DNA from: Panagrolaimus kolymaensis
Lineage: Eukaryota; Nematoda; Chromadorea; Rhabditida; Panagrolaimidae
Length of the DNA stretch: 64,000 nt
Direction of reading: 5' to 3'
NCBI GenBank assembly: GCA_028622995.1
Contig: JAJQJQ010000051.1
Coordinates: 372,001 to 436,000 of the forward strand
In this document: one piece after another, positions 57,570-64,000 of the stretch
Layout of the letters: the number at the start of each line of letters is the position of its first letter
Numbering within the stretch: the first letter of the stretch is position 1
Notes under the pieces: generated by a model
Databases searched by the model: none
Told to the model about the DNA's origin: nothing
Seen by the model: only the letters and a program-made list of their open reading frames with translations
Translations under genes and position numbers: made by a program

Positions 57570-59884
57570 TCATTTTTCATTCTTTTTTCCTTTGTGTTGC
57601 TTCTTGTTGTTGATCTTCTTCTTTGTTTTGCTTTCTTGAGTGACGTCTTCAGCTGGGATTTTCTTAGGATCGATGACCGTTGATTGATTACTTGGTTGAG
57701 ATTGATTTGATGGCTGCTTTTCACCAGAAGTTGAATCGGTATCAAGACCATCGATATTCGTGAAATCCTTGATACTCTTGAAATAGGCTCTTTCGAGGGT
57801 ATGGATTGGAAATGGTTTTGATGTTCTATCACGAAGAGGACATTCTTTACGAATTGTAGGAGCTTGACGACTAAAAAATAAAGAAAAGTTAATAGTTAGA
57901 AGCCATAAATAAAGCTAACCGAATCCAAGTACATGCTTTACGACGATTGAATTCGGGAAAACGAGGCATCAAAGCAACGACCATAAGCAAAGGAAGTGAG
58001 AACTTGTGAATCATGTCCAAATCAGATGTGATATGTTGAGAGTATTCCGCACCGAAAGCAAAGTAAACATGAATTTCAGGAGTTGAACGATGTCTAAAAT
58101 ATTCACGAGCCATTTCTGTCATCTTTGTAATTTGCTTCTTATCATCGAATTGAACGCCGCATTCAACGAGTACCTTTTCAGCTTCGGCACTAAAAATTCT
58201 ATTATGAGAATGAAAACATTGAAATAAAAACAAACATCATTCGATTCAATTCAGCATACATTTCAGAGATTGAGATGAGGAAGAGGTTGACTTCACTTTC
58301 TTGAACTTTTCTGCCTTTGACTATAGGATAATTTCTAAAAAAGAATTGTGTTATTATTAGTTTACCAATAATTCGAAAACTTACTTTCTCATTTGTGCAG
58401 CTTCTGCGTATGACACTTTATCAAGACATTCATGACGAGAAAGTGAATCAACATGAGATTCCATGAGAGCTTCTTTGTTAAGGACCATTTTGTCAGAAAC
58501 GGAATGAGTACCAGATTTGAGAGATTTTGCTTTGTTGTATTCTGATCGAAAAGCCATTGGATATGGAACATGAGGATTTTTAGGAACTTTGATCTTTTTG
58601 GCTTTGACGACGATGACAGGAGCAATCTTCTCAGCAGAAGGTTCAGGTTGTTGAGCTTTGACTTGTTCTTCTTTTTCCATTGTCTTTTTCACAGGAGTAG
58701 CTTCTTTAACTTGTTCAATTTTCGATTCCACGATTGGTGTCATAGGTTCTTGATGTTCAACTTCTTTGTTTTCCATTGATGCTTTCTTTTGAATCTTCTT
58801 TTTAGGTGATTCAGGCATTTCAATTACGATTTTCTTTGTTCCCATTGCTGTAGCTTTGTATTCACCTTCAGGAGGACCATGCTTCTTTGATTTTTCTTTC
58901 ATAACCAACCATATCCTAAAAAGCACAAGATTTTAGAAGCCAAAAAACAAGAAAACATACACGAGTATACAAAGACCAATGAAGATAAGGAAAACAAAAA
59001 CTCCAATGAGTACCCATCCATAAATAGGCATTCCACCTTCTTCTGTTGATGCTGTCGATGTTGTAATTCGTGATGGCACTTCAGACGCGGTTGTTGTTGA
59101 AACTGATGATACTGGTGGCTTGATCTTTGCATTTTTCTAAAAAATAGAAATTATTAATAGTTAAACAACTTTAACAATGACATACCACAATAAGAACACA
59201 CGATGATGAAGCAGTTTGGACATTGAGTTTAATAATTTTATCTTCACTAATTGAAGGGTCACAACCAGGTTCATTTTGAGGACGAAGATTGCTTTGACCA
59301 ATCATTTCAAACTTCATTTCAGGTAAATGAACTGTTGCTCGACCACATCCAGGATACACGCTTATATCATAACCTGTAAGAACAAAAATGATTCAGATAT
59401 AAGAAATTAGAAGCAAAAAACCTATTCCACTTTTCATAAACCATATTAGACTTTGACTGACTCCAGCAATAAATGAACATGGATTTGAAGAACCAGGAGC
59501 AGGAGTTCCTTCAAAAGACACACTTACTCTGAAAACAAAGTTATAAAAGGCTTTAAATATAATAAATACTTACTTTGCCATATTACATGTTTGAGTACAA
59601 ATTTCAAATGTCAAATCATCATACAGGATAACTTCGATATCACCACGACTTGCTATATGTACATCATCACCATGTTGATTTCCAATAGAATGAGGTTCAT
59701 CGTCGGAAGAAAGATAATCAAGTTGATCATTGAAGATTTGTTTGATGTTGATAGATGAAAGAACCACGGTATCATTTGAAGCCAAAACATGTCGATTCGG
59801 TCGAAGAAGAGCCCATGAAGACGAAGGAAGGATCAAGAGAAGAGTCAGGAAGAAGACGCTGAAACACGAAGACGACGACATCAT
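57570..59884 (-). CDS. Gene-family copy E: type I membrane protein with variable ectodomain (distal, inverted)
   Basis: Eight minus-strand exons, 59884-59574, 59528-59422, 59373-59186, 59136-58961, 58915-58385, 58334-58236, 58189-57920 and 57870-57570, join to 660 residues, the longest copy. The domain plan is as in D. The ectodomain has the same six cysteines (EICTQTC, NPCSF, YPGCG, GCDPS, SCVLIV), with its own sequence between GCG and GCDPS (RATVHLPEMKFEMIGQSNLR). The transmembrane helix has Leu where B and D have His. Exon 5 carries MENKEVEHQEPMTPIVESKI, closest to copy A. Exons 5-8 have exactly the same lengths as in B, C and D (531, 99, 270, 301 nt). The upstream region matches copy C, while the 3' flank matches A and D. 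Function unknown. Confidence 0.82.
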
Positions 59885-60200
59885 TTCACTTTTCAAAAAT
59901 GAACAAATGATATTGAAAATGATGAAACGATGGACTTAAGTAGGAAAACGATGGCATTTGAAGATGAAAATAAATTTGCATTAAACTTTTTATTTTTCCT
60001 TGCAAATTTTTGATAAGCAAAAACTTCAACTAACATTTTTACATCAAAGAAATCAAAATTTTTAGGCAAACATTATCCGTTCTTTCTTGGAGCATTTTGC
60101 CCCAAATAACTGGCTTTTTGAATTTTATCAAAGCCAAGTATGTCCATTTTGTTATTCGAGCTCGAGGATTATCATGAATGAAACTAATTACAATATTTTA
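59885..60200 (-). promoter_or_regulatory. Conserved upstream block of copy E (long form)
   Basis: Inverse of 30437-30753: CGAGCTCGAG near 60158-60167, TGGCTTTGATAAAATTC, AAAATGCTCCAAGAAAG, AATGTTTGCCTAAAAATTTT and CCTACTTAAGTC, in order toward the ATG. The match with copy C continues further upstream through the relics to about 61110. Confidence 0.55.
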
Positions 60201-60584
60201 AATGACGAATCACTCTAAATAGAAAAAGTAAAAATGAATTGGAAAAACAGATTCTCGTTTTTAGTTCGTTTTTTTGGAAGCTTTCAGAAGTTTGTTAAAT
60301 TTAGAAACGAATAAACAATGGAAAATTATTTATCTTTTTTTTTACTATCTTCGTGAAAGGCTTCGTCGAACATTTATTTAACTTTGATTTTTGATGTATG
60401 TTTTTTGCGATACATATTTTTCTTTCTAAAGGCACTAAATTTTTTTTACATTTGATGATGCTATCATAATTCTTTTGTTTCAAACAACATAAAATTGTAT
60501 AGCTATATTTTTGAGGTCTTCGATGGCTCGTATTTTTCCATTGTAACAACAATTAATAAAATCAAAATAAAGAGTATTTTTAAA

Positions 60585-60680
60585 TATGAAAAAATGAACA
60601 ACTTCTTTAGCTTGTTCAACTTTTAAATCCACTGTTGGGGTCATCATAGTTACTTTGTGCTCTATTTCTTTGTTTTCCAT
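60585..60680 (-). pseudogene. Relic of gene-family exon 5 upstream of copy E
   Basis: Minus-strand frame MENKEIEHKVTMMTPTVDLK VEQAKEVVH matches MENKEVEHQEPMTPIVESKI in exon 5 of the family. The sequence then departs into non-coding DNA. It is the inverted paralog of 29936-30025, but lacks the early stop found there. Confidence 0.65.
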
Positions 60681-60840
60681 TCAACAACAAACATCATCCT
60701 CCAGTAATCGATTTACTTGCTTGCTGATGGCCAAGCATTTCAAAGCCAATCCAATACATAAAACGATTCCTTTACTAATAATATTTGTTGAGAATTGCCT
60801 TTTATGTAAGTTGACTAACCTCAAAGCATTTATTTTCACG

Positions 60841-61110
60841 CTACCATAAATCCCGCATCAAAAGATCAGAGAAATAGCAAATATTTTACTCATATTTTAA
60901 TTCATATAAACGTGTGTGCGTTTAGAAAAATTGGACTTTAATTATTATGGCTTTAAATATTAATCTTTTACAAAAGATTAAAAAAAGCATTTACAATCCA
61001 TCTAAAAGTTTACGGTAAAACCACTAAATCCAAGGTTCCTTTGTTGGAGGAACGTTGAGCTTTGAAACAAATTCTCTCTTCCAAAGAATTTGCGGTGATG
61101 AAAAAATCGT
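60841..61110 (+). mobile_element. hAT element fragment, inverted paralog of 29480-29810
   Basis: Contains CCACTAAATCCAAGGTTCCT and TTTGTTGGAGGAACGTTGAG, which match the complement of 29560-29600 in the hAT remnant. It shows that the hAT piece, the exon-5 relic and the promoter block were copied together. Confidence 0.6.
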
Positions 61111-61289
61111 ATGTAAAGCGTTTACTCAACTTTTTCGGTCAAAGATTCAATTTCCCTTCTTCATTTTTTTTTGTTGTTGAGAAAAAGCTTTTCAATTTTT
61201 TGTTGTTGCAATGATGATGAAATCACTGTATTACACTCAGCAAATAAAGAAAAATCAGATCCAACTAATATAACAATGGATTAATGTAT

Positions 61290-61860
61290 GATTGAATTTG
61301 ATCGAGGTATACTTTCATTTCTTTATCTTTGCTTATTTGTTACTTTTTTGTTTTTCAGCTTTGATCCAAGAATTTTATGTAATGGTATCAACAATAACGG
61401 GTGCAATTGTATTTCTACAGCAACATCCATTTCCTGAAGTTATAAATCGAGTTTTCAACACATTTTCAAAGGCTTTTGTGGACATAACGATCAATCATGA
61501 AACCAAATTGTTCAGCTTTCAAGAGAATGAAAACCTTTTATCCATGCTTATCAAACACTGGAAGTTATGCTTATAAGTATTATGAATGTTAGTCACAACT
61601 TGAATCCTGAAATGCGTGCTCTTTATTTGAGGCTTCTTAAAGCTTTAGCTCCTATGGTTTGCAATGATTCTAATGTTAGTTTTCTTTTTTATCAGTGTAT
61701 GAAAGTAAACAAAATGTTTTTTAGGCTCAACGTTTGATTATCGAATGTCTAAGTGCTCCAACTATAATAGAGAAAATTGTTGTCGTTGTTGTTGCTGTCA
61801 AGCAATTTGTTCATCACTCAAAGTACTTTATCATCTTCCTTCCACGTTTATTTACATATA
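61290..61860 (+). pseudogene. Gene fragment of unknown family (helical repeat-like)
   Basis: After a TTTTTCAG acceptor at 61353-61360 the frame reads ALIQEFYVMVSTITGAIVFL, then QQHPFPEVINRVFNTFSKAF. A frame change near 61550 is needed to continue as LEVMLISIMNVSHNLNPEMR, then ALYLRLLKALAPMVCNDSN. A GTTAGT donor and a TTTTTTAG acceptor (near 61724) lead to AQRLIIECLSAPTIIEKIV. The hydrophobic-helix pattern recalls ARM/HEAT repeats, but I cannot name the parent. The frameshift and lack of ends suggest a pseudogene fragment. Confidence 0.45.
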
Positions 61861-61867
61861 CAGTCCC

Positions 61868-61898
61868 GCCGCACCCCGAGCGAAGCGAGGGGTGCGGC
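61868..61898. other. GC-rich perfect hairpin
   Basis: GCCGCACCCC (61868-61877) pairs with GGGGTGCGGC (61889-61898) around an 11-base loop GAGCGAAGCGA, followed by TGTTTTAG. It stands alone in AT-rich DNA and interrupts the preceding gene fragment, so it is probably the end of a mobile element. GCCGCACC also occurs in the inverted repeat at 63615-64000. Confidence 0.55.
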
Positions 61899-62880
61899 TG
61901 TTTTAGCAATCAGAACGCCCGATCTCCTAACCGAAATTTATGATTTTTTTTATTTCGCGTAATTTTGTTGATAATAGAGGGCTCTCTAGGGTCAATTTTT
62001 CGTCGCATTGACGAATTTCAAAAAAAAATAGAGGAAAGTATAGGAAAAAAGTGCTTAATCACAACATTTTAAAAGTTCACAATGTCCCGCTGAGCGATGC
62101 AGCATATTAATAGCATATTTTGGCTATAAAAATCGTTTTCTCCACCCACAATTACCTCTATGAGTAAGCTAACTTTAAAAAACATCACATAAAAATAGAT
62201 GTATGCCGCTATGGAAATTTAAATATTTTGATTTATAGTAAAAATATGATTAGCTAAAGTTTCTTTATATTTGTTGTTTGTGTGGTGTAGGCGTCTAAGG
62301 CGGAAATTTTACGATATTGAAGTCATAAGTTCGAATCGCTTTTTTGATTTTTAAATGAAAGTTATTTTAAATTAATAAATGGCAACAATATTTAAATAGT
62401 TTTATATGATTTTTAATAATTTTTTCATATAATAAATTATTCAAATTTTTAATGAAATATTCATAAATTTAAAAAAAAAATTAATTTTGGAGCCATTCAA
62501 CTATAAAATTACTGGGTAATTTTTTAAATTTTATTTTAATGATATTCAAAAATATTTTTGGCATAATAAATATTCAAATTTTTGAAAATTTCCAAAAATT
62601 TTAATTTTTTGCGATTTTTACGTTGCTTAATTATGAAATAAATGAAAGCGTATCATTTTAACGGTTTTTAATGAATTTTTTGTTTTTTAATTACACATAA
62701 ACTCTTGGATCATATAATTTTTTTCTAAAACTAATTGGATTGGCAAAAAATACTTTTTAGTATTCTAAATGCAAAATTTGATTAAAAGTATGCTTGCACG
62801 CTAAATTTGTGAAAAATAAAAACATAATTGAACATTTTTATTATTTTCGGTGATTTTAATCGAATTTTTTTTTGAATATT
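61899..62880. other. Gene-free AT-rich region with a tRNA-like relic
   Basis: No coding sequence seen. The only structured feature is the tRNA-like sequence at 62279-62341. A short palindrome, TCGTCGCATTGACGAA, lies at 62000-62015. Confidence 0.4.
62279..62341 (+). ncRNA. tRNA-like relic (leucine-type A box)
   Basis: TGGTGTAGGCGTCTAAGGCG resembles the start of a tRNA-Leu (TGGTC...GTCTAAGGCG pattern), and GTTCGAATCGC at 62331-62341 fits a B box. The acceptor stem is missing, and a T-run follows. Probably a pseudo-tRNA or the head of a short interspersed element. Confidence 0.4.
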
Positions 62881-63501
62881 TCCTTCCTTGTAATTTTCAT
62901 TGTTCGTTTGTTTTCGATTGCTTTTGGCCGCAATCCTTGCGCAACTAGGCTTCGCTATTTCGCATCATAAACATAAAAAATCAGCAAAAACCTGGGTTTG
63001 CTTGCTGCGCAAATTACATGAATTAACTATTGTAAGCTTGCTCGATGGCTGTAATCTTAACTTTTTGTGAATTGCCCACAAGTTGGTTTAAATTTTTTAA
63101 TGATTCATTGTTTATTTTGATTTGGCAAAAAAGAAAGTTACCATTTTTACATTTTTTGTTAAAGTGAAATAAGTAGAATAAGCAAAATCATCGGGAAAGT
63201 TAATTAGCTTCTGACCAATTCAAGAACTTAATAAAATTAGACAGAAAAATTTATTTTCTTCAGATTTTTGCCAAAAAGAGTTTTAAAGGCTTACTCATGC
63301 TTCGATTTTTAAGATTTCATTATTGAAAATTAAGTGATAAAAATAGACGCGAGTGATAAGATTGTTCGGGAAAAGCTTTGATTTTTTAAAAGTCAATACA
63401 AAAAAATTTTTGAGAAAAAATTATTAAAACATAGTAATTAATACAAGCGTCAATTTTGTATTTTTCAATATAATAAGTAAGATCGCCGGCGGGGCTTCTA
63501 G
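62881..63501 (+). mobile_element. Probable non-autonomous Helitron, 621 bp
   Basis: It begins TCCTTCCTTGTAATTTTCAT (62881), one base different from the 5' end of the 10-kb Helitron over 20 bases, with the similarity continuing as TGTTCGTTTGTTTTCG. It ends GCCGGCGGGGCTTCTAG (63485-63501) before T, as the large element ends with GCCGGCGG...CTAG before T. No protein is encoded. The base before the start is T, not A, which is a weak point. Confidence 0.6.
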
Positions 63502-63519
63502 TATTAAAATTATTGTTGC

Positions 63520-63651
63520 AGACGGCTCAAGAGATTAGTGCACGAGATTACTATGTAAAAAAACAAAAGGCTGTTCAGTAGAAAAAAAACTGTAGACGGC
63601 TGAAGAGATTAAATTTTAATTGATTTGGCTTTTAGACGGCTAATGAGATTA
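63520..63651. repeat. Three direct repeats of AGACGGCTnAnGAGATTA
   Basis: Copies at 63520, 63594 and 63634 with variable spacing. The third lies inside the left arm of the long inverted repeat, and a fourth appears inverted near the window end (TAATCTCATTAGCCGTCT). Confidence 0.6.
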
Positions 63652-64000
63652 AATTTCTTATTAATTTCAATAAATCATTTTATATGTTACGCTGAAACAA
63701 ACAGCCGCACCGTCTTCGATTTTTATTACCCCACTTCTTTATCAAATATTTATTATTAAAAATTATACTTTAATAAAATTAAATAAGATAAAAAAATATG
63801 GTAAAAATTCAAAATTTTGTTTTACTTTTGATTAGATTAAATGAAAAAGCCAACAAATATAGTCGGTAAGGTTTTTATTTTTTAACTGTTAAAAATCGAA
63901 GACGGTGCGGCTGTTTGTTTCAGCGTAACATATAAAATGATTTATTGAAATTAATAAGAAATTTAATCTCATTAGCCGTCTAAAAGCCAAATCAATTAAA
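63615..64000. repeat. Long inverted repeat, arms of at least 110 bp, reaching the window end
   Basis: Bases 63615-63724 are the reverse complement of 63891-64000, separated by 166 bp of AT-rich DNA. The arms hold GAAACAAACAGCCGCACCGT. It is probably a MITE-like element; its outer end cannot be fixed because the window stops inside or at the edge of the right arm. Confidence 0.8.

Overview
This is eukaryotic DNA and looks like a nematode genome. It is very AT-rich with long T and A runs, has short introns (mostly 43-60 nt) ending in TTTTCAG or TTTTTAG, and carries an innexin (invertebrate gap-junction family), a small GPI-anchored Ly6-type protein and short secreted glycine-rich proteins. The species cannot be named from the sequence.

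Left end (1-6135): a large minus-strand gene (1-4495, running off the window) joins a FLYWCH-like zinc finger, a MULE (Mutator-like) DDE transposase and the start of an OTU-type cysteine protease domain. Divergent from it is a complete five-exon innexin (4826-6135) with one GC-AG intron.

Middle (6.5-37.6 kb): this stretch is dominated by a duplicated gene family that I do not recognise. Each member has a signal peptide, a six-cysteine ectodomain of about 210 residues, one transmembrane segment and a cytoplasmic region of about 400 residues, coded by eight exons. Copy A (6710-9365) is a pseudogene. B (10074-12364), C (30754-32980) and D (34936-37234) are intact, and E (57570-59884, minus strand) lies 20 kb away, inverted. 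The transmembrane and cytoplasmic exons, with their introns, are almost identical between copies. The outer part of the ectodomain is strongly different. Duplicated 5' and 3' flanks show how the copies arose and recombined.

Between B and C lies a nest of mobile DNA. A 10.1-kb Helitron (12355-22440) has landed in the last codons of copy B. Its RepHel gene is broken by a Merlin transposon with a complete transposase and by a palindromic MITE; removing both with their target duplications restores a 1,516-residue reading frame. The Helitron also holds a 114-bp foldback and a minisatellite of 139-bp units. Further right are a deleted Merlin relative, a hAT remnant and several MITEs.

Right part (37.6-57 kb): two convergent glycine-rich secreted-protein genes, a small basic coiled-coil gene, an 8-kb low-complexity desert, a 109-residue unknown gene, a Ly6-type gene and a TMEM164-like membrane gene. 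The last 7 kb holds copy E, degenerate gene fragments, a probable non-autonomous Helitron and a long inverted repeat that reaches the window end.

Exon coordinates were set by hand from splice motifs and checked for reading-frame closure. No homology search was run.
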